NCBI RefSeq assembly: GCF_025755255.1
Contig: NZ_JALIEB010000008.1
Coordinates: forward strand, 1-64,000
Length of the DNA: 64,000 nt
Direction of reading: 5' to 3'
Source of the DNA: Roseobacter sinensis
GTDB lineage: Bacteria > Pseudomonadota > Alphaproteobacteria > Rhodobacterales > Rhodobacteraceae
Shown here: one piece after another, positions 9,053 through 20,900 of the stretch
Position numbering within the stretch: position 1 is the stretch's first letter
Layout: each line of letters begins with the position of its first letter
Notes under the pieces: generated by a model
Told to the model about the DNA's origin: nothing
Database searches by the model: none
What the model saw: the letters and a program-made list of their open reading frames with translations, nothing else
Program-made: the position numbers and the translations under genes

Positions 9053-10093
9053 TCAACCGCGCAGGGTGTCGATGACGGTTTCGAAGCTCCGCGCCGTCGC
9101 GTGCCAGGACGGCAGCCGCAGAGAGGCTTCCTGCGCCGACCGGGACAGTGCGCGCGCCGTGCCGGGGTTGGTCAGGATGTCGGACAAGGCCGACGCGAAA
9201 GCGGCGGCGTCGTCCACGGGAACGATGGTCCCCGCATCGCCCACGGTGGTCGCAACCGCCCCCGCATCGCAGGAGACAATCGGGAGCCCGTACATCATCG
9301 CCTCGCTCAGGACCATGCCGTAGCCCTCGTAGCGTGTCGCAAGCGCGAAGATCGACGCTGCGTTGAAACGCGCGGTCAGGGCGTCGGCCTCAAGCTCGCC
9401 CAAAAACCGGACACGCCCCTGCAGCCCCAGATCGCGCGTTTGCGCCGAGAGTGCGAGCGCGTAGCCGGGATCATGCGCCTTGCCGACGATCTCGGCTTGC
9501 CAGGGCAGGTCGCTGATCTGCGCCAGGGCGTCGAGCAGGACGTCATGGCCCTTGCGCGGCGCCAGAAGACCGACCGAGAGAATGAGCGGCGGATCAAGGG
9601 GCCCGCGGTGGACGCGCGGTCGATCGAACCCGGGCGGCACGATCGTGATCCGCTCACCCTGGGCGCCGAAGTCAGAGCGGAGCACGCGCGCCGTTTCAGA
9701 ACTGGGCACGATGACATGATCCGCATGGCGCAAGGCGGCCGCTTCGTTCTGCAACAGAAACGCCGCGCGGTCGCGGGGCAAACCGGTCTCGAGGCCCAGC
9801 GGATGATGGATCATCGCGATCACCGGGGCCGGAACTTCCGCGAGGCCGCTTGGATCGATTGCCCCGAAAACCAACCCATCGAGGATGATCGGCTGGTCTG
9901 GCGGAACCCGGCTCAGCGCCGCGAGCGCCGCCTCCATATCGGCATCGGAGGGATCGGGAAAGCTGTTGGGCAATTGCAGATGTGCGGTCGGGCAGCCGAT
10001 CTCGTTCAACGCGTCCAAGACGCGGGCCTCGTAGATGAACCCGCCGGTGCGACGCTCCTTGTCTCCGGGAATGGCAAAGACGGCCTTGGTCAT
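9053..10093 (-). CDS. glycosyltransferase family 4
   Basis: This is a 346-residue GT-B-fold glycosyltransferase. The C-terminal GT4 domain (about 160-330) contains ILSVGLLAPRKGHDVLLDAL, a conserved GELE segment, and YEGYGMVLSEAM, the EX7E donor-binding motif. The N-terminal half is short. The ATG overlaps the stop of the upstream permease gene by four bases (ATGA), so the two are translationally coupled. That is unexpected for a sugar transferase next to a nutrient importer. Donor and acceptor are unknown. Confidence 0.88.
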   Translation of the reverse strand: MTKAVFAIPGDKERRTGGFIYEARVLDALNEIGCPTAHLQLPNSFPDPSDADMEAALAALSRVPPDQPIILDGLVFGAIDPSGLAEVPAPVIAMIHHPLGLETGLPRDRAAFLLQNEAAALRHADHVIVPSSETARVLRSDFGAQGERITIVPPGFDRPRVHRGPLDPPLILSVGLLAPRKGHDVLLDALAQISDLPWQAEIVGKAHDPGYALALSAQTRDLGLQGRVRFLGELEADALTARFNAASIFALATRYEGYGMVLSEAMMYGLPIVSCDAGAVATTVGDAGTIVPVDDAAAFASALSDILTNPGTARALSRSAQEASLRLPSWHATARSFETVIDTLRG

Positions 10094-11631
10094 GTCAGCT
10101 GCTCACTTGCATAGACGCGCAGTATCGCGCGCTCGAGCGCGGCAACCAGCGCATAGGCCGCGGCGGCGACACCCGCGAGGGCGGCCACGCAGGACCAGAG
10201 CATGTTGTAATTCGACGTGCTGGATGTGGTGGCCATCAGAACGCCGACACCCTTGCCCGTGGCCAACCATTCCACGGTGGTCACGGCGAGCAAGGCGGCG
10301 GGCACAGCCATCCGGGCCGAGGCGAAGAAGGCGGGCAGCATCGCAGGGATCTGCGCTTTGCACAGGAACACGAACCGCCCCGCCCCGTAGCTTCTGAAGA
10401 GATCCGCCACCTGACCGGGGGTTTGCCGCAGGCCCTGTTGGCAGGCGACAAGGGTCGGGAAGAAGATCATAACCGCCACCACGACCGTTGTCCCGGCAAG
10501 ACCGCGTCCGAAGCCCAGGACAAGCAGCGGCGCCGTGGTGATGATCGGGATGGCGCGCAAGGCGACCGCGAAGGGCAGCGTGGCTTGCGCCAGACCGGGC
10601 CACAGGATCAGCAGCGCCGCAAGCCCCGCGCCGAGGCTCAAACCGGCCAAGTATCCTGGCAAGGCCGAGCCCAGTGTCTGTGCCAGTGCCGCGACAAGCG
10701 TGTCGCGGTTTTCGGCGACGATCAAGAAGCCCCAGACATCGCCGGGACGCTTGGCAAAGAACCGATTGAGGTCGAACGCATCCATGGTGAGTTGCCACAC
10801 CGCCACCACGCAAGCGACGATCAGCAGGGTCTGACCCAGGCTGCGCCACCAGGTCTGATCGGCATCTTGCCTGGGCGCGGACAGCAGGATCTCTGGCGCG
10901 TAGCCCACGGCGCGCCGGCCCAGCCATCCCAAGGCGCCATAGCCGGTCATGGCAATCGCGGCGGAGAGCAGCGCAAGGCTCCAGGTCGCGTCGGTCTCAA
11001 GTCCGCGCATGGCGCGCAGGGTCAGCACACCCAGCCCACGCTCGGCCCCGGTGAACTCTCCGATCATCGCGCCGAGGAAAGCCGCCGGCGCGCTGATCTG
11101 GAGACCAACAAAGAGGTAAGGCAGGCTGGCGCGCGCCCGCACCCGCATCAGGGTCGCAAGCGGTCCGCGACCGTAGACGCGCATGAGGTCGATCCAGTTC
11201 TGCGACACCGCGCGCAGACCGACCAGCAGCGCCAGAAGTGTGGTGTAGTAGACCGCCAGCGCAGCAAGCGTCACCTGCGGGCCGGTGCCGGGCCCATAGA
11301 GCACGCGCAGGATCGGCCCGCTGGCAATGAGCGGGACGCAAAAGACCAAAAGGGCGAGCGCCAGCAGAAACCGCTCGCTCCGCGGCAGAACGAGCATGGT
11401 CGCGCTCAGCACAATGGCCGCGGCATTCCCCCACAGAAAACCCCAGAAGGCGTTTCGGGAGGTCTCGACGCTGGCGCGCGCGATGAGGGCGAAGTTTTCG
11501 CTCAGGTAGCCGGCGATGTCCGACGGGCTGCTGATCAGCACCGCGTCGGAGGACAGCGCCACCGCCCCCTCCCACAACAGCAAGAGCGCGCCCGCAGCGA
11601 GGAGTTTGCGCCAAAGGTTTACGCCGATCAT
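10090..11631 (-). CDS. ABC importer permease, two permease domains fused in one chain
   Basis: The 513-residue membrane protein contains two copies of the binding-protein-dependent permease domain. Each half has about six hydrophobic helices and its own EAA-like loop contacting the ATPase. The first is near residues 155-195 (VYGRGPLATLMRVRARASLP then FLGAMIGEF). The second is near 420-460 (SYGAGRFVFLCKAQIPAMLP then LLAVTTVEW). One polypeptide can therefore supply the whole channel that is normally a dimer. It lies between the ATPase gene (11628, overlapping) and the glycosyltransferase gene. The family is close to NitT/TauT/SsuC-type permeases for small organic compounds. Confidence 0.9.
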   Translation of the reverse strand: MIGVNLWRKLLAAGALLLLWEGAVALSSDAVLISSPSDIAGYLSENFALIARASVETSRNAFWGFLWGNAAAIVLSATMLVLPRSERFLLALALLVFCVPLIASGPILRVLYGPGTGPQVTLAALAVYYTTLLALLVGLRAVSQNWIDLMRVYGRGPLATLMRVRARASLPYLFVGLQISAPAAFLGAMIGEFTGAERGLGVLTLRAMRGLETDATWSLALLSAAIAMTGYGALGWLGRRAVGYAPEILLSAPRQDADQTWWRSLGQTLLIVACVVAVWQLTMDAFDLNRFFAKRPGDVWGFLIVAENRDTLVAALAQTLGSALPGYLAGLSLGAGLAALLILWPGLAQATLPFAVALRAIPIITTAPLLVLGFGRGLAGTTVVVAVMIFFPTLVACQQGLRQTPGQVADLFRSYGAGRFVFLCKAQIPAMLPAFFASARMAVPAALLAVTTVEWLATGKGVGVLMATTSSTSNYNMLWSCVAALAGVAAAAYALVAALERAILRVYASEQLT

Positions 11632-12371
11632 CGCCCCTCCAATGCGGAATAGAGCGCCCGGGCGTGATCCTGAACCGCAGGGGTGTCGAGAAATGCGCTG
11701 TCTCGCGGGCCGGGCGCATCGACCGCAATGTCGGCGACCACAGAGGCCGGCCTTGAGGACAAAACGATCACCCGGTCCGAGAGCAAAAGCGCCTCTTCGA
11801 CCGAATGGGTGACCAGAACGACCGTGGTGCCCCGCGCGCGCCAGAGCGGCGGCAAATCGACGTTGAGCCGTCGGCGGGTGATGGCGTCGACCGCGCCAAA
11901 GGGCTCATCGAGCAGCAGCACCTCCGGCTTGGAGATCAGGCTGCGGGCGATGGCTGCGCGCTGCCGCATACCGCCCGAGAGCGCCGCGGGGCGGTGGTCT
12001 GCAAAACCGCTCAGCCCGACCAGATCGATCAAGTGGTCGACCTGATCAGCCGGCTTGCGGGCAAGCTCTGCCCCAAGAGCGATGTTGGCCGACACGCTGC
12101 GCCAAGGCAGAAGGGACGGGTCCTGAAAGGACATCGCAAGCGCACCGCGCCGCGCCACGGCGTCGGGCGCTTCGTCGCCCACCAAGACCTCGCCGCGTTC
12201 GGGGGTCTCCAGCCCCGCGATCATGCGCAGGATCGTCGACTTCCCGCAGCCTGACGGCCCCACGAGGGCCGTGGTATGCCCGGCCTTCAGAGTCGCGGAA
12301 AACTCAGAGACGGCCTGGGTCGCGCCGAAGCTCTTGGTGACGGCATCGCAGATGATGTCCGGGCTGATCAT
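11628..12371 (-). CDS. ABC importer ATP-binding protein (NitT/TauT type)
   Basis: This 247-residue ATPase has Walker A GPSGCGKST, a Q-loop in SFQDPSLLPW, signature LSGGMRQRAAIARSL, Walker B VLLLDEPFGAVD and switch histidine VTHSVEE. The SFQDPSLLPW segment is typical of taurine/nitrate/sulfonate importers. The start at 12371 was chosen because the family core begins there. An in-frame extension upstream is Cys/Arg-rich and overlaps the binding-protein gene. The 3' end overlaps the permease start by four bases. It energises the importer made of the genes on either side. Confidence 0.93.
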   Translation of the reverse strand: MISPDIICDAVTKSFGATQAVSEFSATLKAGHTTALVGPSGCGKSTILRMIAGLETPERGEVLVGDEAPDAVARRGALAMSFQDPSLLPWRSVSANIALGAELARKPADQVDHLIDLVGLSGFADHRPAALSGGMRQRAAIARSLISKPEVLLLDEPFGAVDAITRRRLNVDLPPLWRARGTTVVLVTHSVEEALLLSDRVIVLSSRPASVVADIAVDAPGPRDSAFLDTPAVQDHARALYSALEGR

Positions 12372-12390
12372 CGCGGCAGCGGGCGCAGGC

Positions 12391-13380
12391 TCAGCCGTGC
12401 ACCTCTTCCAGCAAGGACCGGTCCCACAGGTCTGCCGAGACCTCTTGGCCGAGCAGCACAAGCGTTTCGATATTGGCGGCGACCGTCTCGTCGGTGAACC
12501 AGCCGAACCCGTGCTGCTCGGTGAGATCGGTGAACATCAACGGCACCTGCCGCGCGGCTTGCAGCTTCTGTGCTTCAAGATCGAGACCGGCGTCCGGGAA
12601 CATCTCGGCGGTCAGAACGGCGGCCGCATCGGTGTCTGCCAGATAGTCGGTCCACCCCATCACTTCACCCTTGAGCAGCGCCACGAGATCGGCGCGGCGG
12701 TTCGCGATGGCGTCATCGGTGGCGATATATGTTTGCGAATGCAACGCGTAGCCGTAATCCGCCATCAGCATCGTGGTGTTGTCGACCCCCTGTACGGTCA
12801 TCGCAACCGGCAGATCCGTGGCCCAGGACAAAAGGCAGTCCACCTGCCCGCTGACCAGCGGCGCCGGGTCGTATTGGGTGGGCACGATTTCGATCTCGTC
12901 GATGTCGACGTCGTTGAGCGTGCAGAGCGCCTGCAGAACCGGCGTGTTGGCCACTGCCATCCCGATCTTCTTGCCGACGAGGTCGGCGGGTTCGTTGACC
13001 GGGTTGCCCGCCAGCGAGGCGATGGCAAAGGGGTTTTTCTGCATGGCCACGGCAATGATCTTGAACGGCGCCCCTTGGGTGACGGCAGCGGCTGTGTAGT
13101 CCGCAGCCGAGATCCCGACCAATGCAGCGCCGGACACCACCGGCGGCTCGACCGGCGCGTTCGGTCCCCCCTGGCTCAGCGAGACATCGAGCCCCAGATC
13201 GGACCAATAGCCTCGCTGCTTGGCGATGTAGCTGCCGCCGAACTGGACCGAATGCAGCCACGACAGCTGAAAATTGACCGCCGTGGGACTGGCCGCAAAG
13301 GCGGGGACGCCCGCCGAAGCTGCGGCGACCGCGCTGGTCTGCAAAAAGAAACGTCGGGTGAGATGCCTGGGTTGTGTCAT
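12391..13380 (-). CDS. ABC importer substrate-binding protein (NMT1/THI5-like, Tat signal)
   Basis: This 329-residue periplasmic binding protein belongs to the NMT1/THI5-like fold. The N-terminus (MTQPRHLTRRFFLQTSAVAA) is a twin-arginine leader ending at PAFA, so export in folded form through Tat is likely. After it, VNFQLSWLHSVQFGGSYIAKQRGYW matches the start of pyrimidine/thiamine-precursor and nitrate/sulfonate binding proteins. The start at 13380 places the leader at the N-terminus. It is first in the operon binding protein-ATPase-permease-glycosyltransferase. The ligand cannot be fixed, and no TPP-riboswitch-like sequence was seen upstream. Confidence 0.88.
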   Translation of the reverse strand: MTQPRHLTRRFFLQTSAVAAASAGVPAFAASPTAVNFQLSWLHSVQFGGSYIAKQRGYWSDLGLDVSLSQGGPNAPVEPPVVSGAALVGISAADYTAAAVTQGAPFKIIAVAMQKNPFAIASLAGNPVNEPADLVGKKIGMAVANTPVLQALCTLNDVDIDEIEIVPTQYDPAPLVSGQVDCLLSWATDLPVAMTVQGVDNTTMLMADYGYALHSQTYIATDDAIANRRADLVALLKGEVMGWTDYLADTDAAAVLTAEMFPDAGLDLEAQKLQAARQVPLMFTDLTEQHGFGWFTDETVAANIETLVLLGQEVSADLWDRSLLEEVHG

Positions 13381-13781
13381 TGAAATACCATGTCCTTTGT
13401 TGGAGTGAAGCTGTGACGCAAAAGCTCGGGTATGGCGGCGCGTGGGCCTCATGTGCAGCGAGAGATTTGGGCTCCTTTCGCGACCGGGTCCGCAGACGCG
13501 CGCTGCCGACCCCTTTGCCCGAAGTGTTTCTGATTAATCGCGGCGCTGGAATGCGGCAATTGAGCCGGACGGCACAAGCCGGCAGGGACAGGCCCGTTTC
13601 CGCGCGCTGCGGTCCGCCGCAAACGAGCGGAAATTGGGCGTTGTTTTGCAGGTCGGCAGGTGACGATCATTTTGAACCCTGATTTTCTGTTTTTCAGCCC
13701 TAAATCTAATGCGGGGTGAGACATGCCAGCGCCAGCCGACATGATGCACCCCGCACGTTTGCTCAGACACAGGACGGACCT
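13381..13781. other. divergent intergenic region, ABC operon / yceI
   Basis: This 401-bp region holds the promoters of two divergent transcripts. A 9-bp inverted repeat (13710-13755) lies close to yceI. I looked for the conserved ACCUGAUCUGGGUAAUACC-type core of a TPP riboswitch on the minus strand and did not find it. Open frames here have no recognisable domain. Confidence 0.4.
13710..13755. repeat. inverted repeat in the yceI leader region
   Basis: TGCGGGGTG at 13710-13718 and its exact complement CACCCCGCA at 13747-13755 are separated by 28 bases, 27 bases before the yceI ATG. It could form an mRNA stem or flank an operator. No T-run follows, so it is not an obvious terminator. Confidence 0.45.
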
Positions 13782-14369
13782 ATGATACGCATATTTCTCG
13801 CAATCGTGGCAATGTTGGGTGCCGTATCCTCGGCCGCGCGGGCCGATATGGCGCAATACACGCTCGATCCAACGCATACGGCCGTCTACTTCACCGTCGA
13901 TCATATCGGCTTTGCCAAGACGCTGGGCATTTTCACGGAGATCGAGGGGCGCTTTTCCTACGATGTCGATACGCAAGACCTGGGCGATGTCGCGGTCACG
14001 ATCCAGTCCGCGTCGGTCAATACCTTCAACGAGGCGCGCGATGGCCATGTGCGCAACCAGGACTTCCTGCATGTATCGGAGCACCCGCAAATCACCTTTG
14101 TCGCCAGTGGCGGCACGCCGACCGATGACACCTCCGGGACCGTGACCGGCGATCTGACCATCCTCGGCGTCACGGTCCCAGTGACCCTCGACGTGACGCT
14201 CAATAAGGTGGCCGACTATCCTTTTGGTCACCAGAAGGAAGTCCTCGGGCTGTCGATGAAAACGACCATCAACCGCAGCGACTTTGGCATGGACTACGCC
14301 GTGGCAAATGGCCTGGTCGGCGATGAGGTCGCGATCAACATCGAAACGGAAGCGATCAGGGCCGAGTAA
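13782..14369 (+). CDS. YceI family periplasmic protein
   Basis: This 195-residue protein has a signal peptide (MIRIFLAIVAMLGAVSSAARA) and a lipocalin-like YceI domain. It opens with YTLDPTHTAVYFTVDHIGFAK, the family N-terminal strand pattern, and contains FTEIEGRFSYD and a terminal DFGMDYAVANGLVGDEVAINIE. YceI proteins bind isoprenoid-type lipids such as ubiquinone precursors in the periplasm. The specific ligand here is unknown. The start at 13782 gives the signal peptide. An upstream in-frame ATG at 13716 would add an unrelated tail. Confidence 0.92.
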   Translation: MIRIFLAIVAMLGAVSSAARADMAQYTLDPTHTAVYFTVDHIGFAKTLGIFTEIEGRFSYDVDTQDLGDVAVTIQSASVNTFNEARDGHVRNQDFLHVSEHPQITFVASGGTPTDDTSGTVTGDLTILGVTVPVTLDVTLNKVADYPFGHQKEVLGLSMKTTINRSDFGMDYAVANGLVGDEVAINIETEAIRAE

Positions 14370-14561
14370 CACGGGATCATGAAGGCGCCGTTCAGGTATT
14401 GCACAGGACAAAGCGCCCTTGGGCATCGACACAACCTAAAGCAGTCGAACAGGTCGGCTGGAAACCGCCTGCGATGAATTCCGTAACAAAATCAACGGAA
14501 ATGTAACTGGACGCCAAGCGCGCTCGGCGCAACTACATCAGAATACCTTAGGAGCCCGAGC

Positions 14562-16415
14562 GTGAACGCCCATCTGAAAATTCCGTCCGACCGCATCGAG
14601 GCCGCGCAGCCCAGCCCGGCCCCGGCGCGCGCCCTGCATCACCCTGCGGAGCGGATCGAGGCCACAGCCCAGCCAACCGTCGCGCGCCGCAGGCTGCTGG
14701 TCTTGTCCTTGAATGTCATCACGGTCGCGGTGCTCCTCGCAGCCATGACCGGCGTTCTGGCGTCCGGTGGCTTCCTGATGGTGGAGTGGCTCATGCTGGC
14801 CGCCTACGCGGTCACGCTGCCGTGGCTCTCCATCGGTCTCTGGAACAGCGTGATCGGATTTGCGCTGGACCGCAGGCATGGCGCATCCGCCGCTGGTTTT
14901 GTCTTGCCAGCGCTCACACGGATCACCGGCGACGAGCCGATCCATACAAGAATTGCCATTGTCATGCCGCTTCGGAACGAGGACCCAGTCACCTCTCTGG
15001 ATCGGTTCGCGGGCGTGCAGCAGGCCCTGGCCGAAACCCCTTGGGCCGATAGGTTCGAGTACCACGTGCTGAGCGACAGCGATCGTCCGGACATCATCGC
15101 GCGTGAGCAGATCGGCCTCGACACCTGGGCCGCGTCATCGCCAGGCGCGACCATTCGCTACCGTCTGCGCACTGACAATACCGGCTTCAAGGCCGGCAAT
15201 ATCGCGGAATTCCTGGACCGCCGCGCGGAGGACTACGACCTCTTCATCGCGCTCGACGCGGACAGCGTGATGGGCGCCGAGACAATCCTGCGCATGGTGC
15301 GGGTCATGCAGGCGTCGCCCGAGATCGGGATCCTGCAATCCCTGGTGACCGGCCTGCCGTCGAAGACGTTCTTCACGCGCGCCTTCCAGTTCGGCATGCG
15401 GCACGGCATGCGCTCCTACACGCTCGGGTCCGCCTGGTGGCAAGCCGATTGCGGGCCGAACTGGGGGCACAACCAGATCATCCGGACCGCACCGTTCAAA
15501 GCCCATTGCATGCTGCCGGTCCTGCCGGGTACCGGGCCTCTTTCCGGCGACATCCTGAGCCATGACCAGCTGGAAGCCGCGCTGATGCGAAAGGCGGGCT
15601 ATGAGGTGCGCGTCATGGCCGAGGAGAGCGAAAGCTACGAAGAGAACCCGCCGAGCATTGCCGATTTTATCCGCCGCGAGCTGCGATGGTGCAATGGCAA
15701 CATGCAGTATTTTCGTCTGCTGGGCATGGCAGGGCTGAAGCCCGTGAGCCGCATGCAGTTGCTCCTGGCCATTCAGATGTATCTCGCAGCCCCGGCCTGG
15801 ATGCTCTTCATCGTTTTGGGCGCCTTCGTTCAGACCCGGCCTGACCAATTGTCGGATCTGCCGGTGTGGAGCGGCATCGCCCTCTTCGGGGTCATCATGA
15901 CCCTCAGCCTGATGCCAAAGCTCATGGGTCTGGGTCAGATCCTGGCGGACCCGGCGCGGGCCCGCGCCTACGGCGGGCGAGACCGCGTGATCTGGGGCGG
16001 TGTCACCGAGATACTCTTCTCGATGCTCACGGCACCCATCGTGGCAGTTGCGCTGTCGATCTTCCTCATTGGTCTGGCTTTCGGAAAGCGCGTCGGATGG
16101 GATGCCCAACAGCGCACCAGAGAACGGCTGCATTGGCCGGAGGCGGCCCGCGTTCTGTGGCCGCAAACGCTGCTTGGCGTCTCTTTGGCCGCCTGGCTTG
16201 TGGCCACGGCACCATGGGCACTTGCCTTCGGCGCACCCATTCTGCTCGCTCTTTGCTTTTCCATTCCGATCGCCGTGATCTCGACCAATCCAAAGCTTGG
16301 GGCGCTGTCGATCACATGCGGCCTGTTCGCGCTGCCCGAAGATAACAAGACCGCAGTGAACCTGAGCTCTCAGGACCTCGGGGCAAAGCAAGCCGCGCAT
16401 GAGGTCTCGTGTTGA
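14562..16415 (+). CDS. mdoH: osmoregulated periplasmic glucan glucosyltransferase OpgH/MdoH
   Basis: This 617-residue inner-membrane GT2 enzyme polymerises the glucan backbone from UDP-glucose and exports it. Two N-terminal membrane helices (about 45-105) precede the catalytic domain with MPLRNEDP, the metal-binding ALDAD, a GDILSHD segment and the RRELRWCNGN (QxxRW-like) motif. Several C-terminal helices follow. At 617 residues it is shorter than the roughly 850-residue Escherichia coli enzyme, mainly at the ends. The partner gene opgG, usually adjacent, is not in the window. Confidence 0.93.
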   Translation: MNAHLKIPSDRIEAAQPSPAPARALHHPAERIEATAQPTVARRRLLVLSLNVITVAVLLAAMTGVLASGGFLMVEWLMLAAYAVTLPWLSIGLWNSVIGFALDRRHGASAAGFVLPALTRITGDEPIHTRIAIVMPLRNEDPVTSLDRFAGVQQALAETPWADRFEYHVLSDSDRPDIIAREQIGLDTWAASSPGATIRYRLRTDNTGFKAGNIAEFLDRRAEDYDLFIALDADSVMGAETILRMVRVMQASPEIGILQSLVTGLPSKTFFTRAFQFGMRHGMRSYTLGSAWWQADCGPNWGHNQIIRTAPFKAHCMLPVLPGTGPLSGDILSHDQLEAALMRKAGYEVRVMAEESESYEENPPSIADFIRRELRWCNGNMQYFRLLGMAGLKPVSRMQLLLAIQMYLAAPAWMLFIVLGAFVQTRPDQLSDLPVWSGIALFGVIMTLSLMPKLMGLGQILADPARARAYGGRDRVIWGGVTEILFSMLTAPIVAVALSIFLIGLAFGKRVGWDAQQRTRERLHWPEAARVLWPQTLLGVSLAAWLVATAPWALAFGAPILLALCFSIPIAVISTNPKLGALSITCGLFALPEDNKTAVNLSSQDLGAKQAAHEVSC

Positions 16416-16629
16416 ACGCACGTCGCATCATCTGATCTGCGCCGCCCAAACCGGTCTTTCGCGGGTTGGGCGCAAAGGACCGGTTCGCCTCGCTCGAGCA
16501 AGCCTCGCCGCCGGCACGCGGTTCGGTCAGCACTTTCCCATTCTTTGTCCCCTCGCGGCCCACTTCTGGCCAGATTGACCCCGGCCGTCATTTCTGAAAG
16601 GAGGCACCGGACCCCTTGAAGGATATCCC

Positions 16630-19339
<2,710 letters not shown>

Positions 19340-19350
<11 letters not shown>

Positions 19351-20419
19351 ACCGCTGCGGACGGTAAGGCGCCAGTAGCGCGGCTTGCGCGTTGGTCAGT
19401 CCGCGCTCCATCACCTCCGCGGCGGCCAGTTCCGCGACCAGAGGCGCCAGCGTTGCGCCGGAATGCATAGTGCTCACGTAAAGACCCTCTGGCCCGCAGG
19501 CACCAATCACCGGCAGCCCATCCTCGGGCATCGGCCGGGCCGCCAGCGTGACCTCCTGCCAGGTCAGCGGGCGGTTCAGCAGCGCCGACACACGCGCCAT
19601 TGCGGCCTCTGCCAGCACATCCGGCCGGCTGGTGATCCGGGCGCTGTCATCGCTCTGATGACTGGCCACGGTGGGCGCCAGCAGCCGCCCGTCCGGCGTT
19701 TGCCGCAGCTCCTGCCCGGGCGCGACCAGCACATGGGCCAGAACCGGCTCGATCGGTTCTGACCTGAGAATCAGCGCGGGCCGGTGCAGCATCGGCAAGG
19801 GCACCTCGAAGGGCTGCATCAGCCTCTGTGTGGCAACGCCAGCCGCGACAACCACATGGTCCGCCGGGAGTGCGCCCAAGCTTGTTTCGACCGCCGTAAC
19901 GCGCCCCGATCTCTCTTGAATATCAAGAACTTCGATGCCCGTGATCAACCGCGCACCTCGCGCTGCCGCAGCGGCCAGCGCATCAGCGGCCAGCTGTCGC
20001 AGATCCACCGCACCTTCCGCCTCGAAAAGCAGCGCGCGCTCGGGTGGCGCCACCGCGGGCTCCAGCTTTGCGAAAGCGGCGCGCTCCACGACCTGGACGG
20101 GGTATCCCAGCCGCTCCAGCGCGGCCAGTTGCGCGTCAAAGCCCGGGCCCGCTTCCTCCCAGCAGAGACACCCGGACCAGACCGTCGCCGTCGTGCCCAG
20201 ATCGTCCTGCGCCCGGCGATGCGCCTCAAGCGCTGCGCACCGCAGGCGGAAGTGATCCTCATCGAGGTAGAAGCTTGCATTGATCCAGCCGAAGGAGGCG
20301 CCGGACGCCGCACTCGCGGGCTGACGCGCCTCGATCACGGTGACCTCGGCACCGGCCTGCGCAAGGCGGTACGCGGTCAATGCGCCGATGATGCCCGCTC
20401 CGACAACGATGATCTTCAT
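19340..20419 (-). CDS. FAD-dependent oxidoreductase (D-amino-acid dehydrogenase/DAO-like)
   Basis: This is a 359-residue flavoprotein of the DAO superfamily. The N-terminal dinucleotide motif is VVGAGIIGALTAYRLAQAG, followed by VTVIEARQPA. ASGASFGWIN, a second nucleotide contact VVVAAGVAT and the C-terminal GLYVSTMHSGATLAP complete the pattern. Members oxidise D-amino acids, glycine or other amines. The exact substrate is not evident. It converges with the GNAT gene and lies head to head with the cupin gene, 46 bases away. Confidence 0.88.
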
Positions 20420-20465
20420 GCAAAAGTCCCTTGGCCCGCCTGCGCGCCCAGACTAGCCTGCGCCC

Positions 20466-20900
20466 ATGACAGCACAAGAGATCATTGCGCATCTGGGTCT
20501 GAGCCCGCATCCCGAAGGTGGCCACTTCCGCCAGACCTGGGTGGCGGAAAACGCCGGACGCCCGAGCGGCACCTGCATCTACTTCCTGTTGGCAGAGGGC
20601 GAGCGCAGCCACTGGCACCGGGTGGATGCGACCGAAATCTGGCTCTACCACGCAGGAGCGCCTCTGGTGCTGTCGATCAGCGAGACGGAGGCAGGACCCG
20701 CAACCGAGCATCTGCTGACCCCGGATCTGACCCGGGGGGCGCCGCAGATCATCGTGCCCGAGGATCACTGGCAGGCGGCGCGGAGCACGGGCGATTACAC
20801 GCTGGTCAGCTGTACCGTGTCTCCGGGGTTTCGGTTCGAGGGGTTCACCCTCGCAGCACCAGGCTTCGACATTCCCACGGCGACCGATACCGGGCGCTAG
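20466..20900 (+). CDS. cupin domain protein, DUF985 type
   Basis: This 144-residue protein matches the DUF985 cupin family: [16 protein letters not shown] at the N-terminus, then [26 protein letters not shown], with the cupin histidines, and [13 protein letters not shown] at the end. It probably folds as a small beta-barrel and may bind a metal through H51, H53 and H63. Function is not established for the family. It converges with anmK, overlapping it by four bases, and is divergent from the FAD enzyme. Confidence 0.88.
   Translation: MTAQEIIAHLGLSPHPEGGHFRQTWVAENAGRPSGTCIYFLLAEGERSHWHRVDATEIWLYHAGAPLVLSISETEAGPATEHLLTPDLTRGAPQIIVPEDHWQAARSTGDYTLVSCTVSPGFRFEGFTLAAPGFDIPTATDTGR

Noticed and set aside
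12223-13383. 386-codon plus-strand frame
   Set aside because: Antisense to the binding protein with its Tat leader. No domain.
13381-13781. TPP riboswitch before the NMT1/THI5-like binding protein
   Set aside because: The conserved thi-box core is not present on the minus strand. The ligand assignment to thiamine precursors is therefore unsupported.
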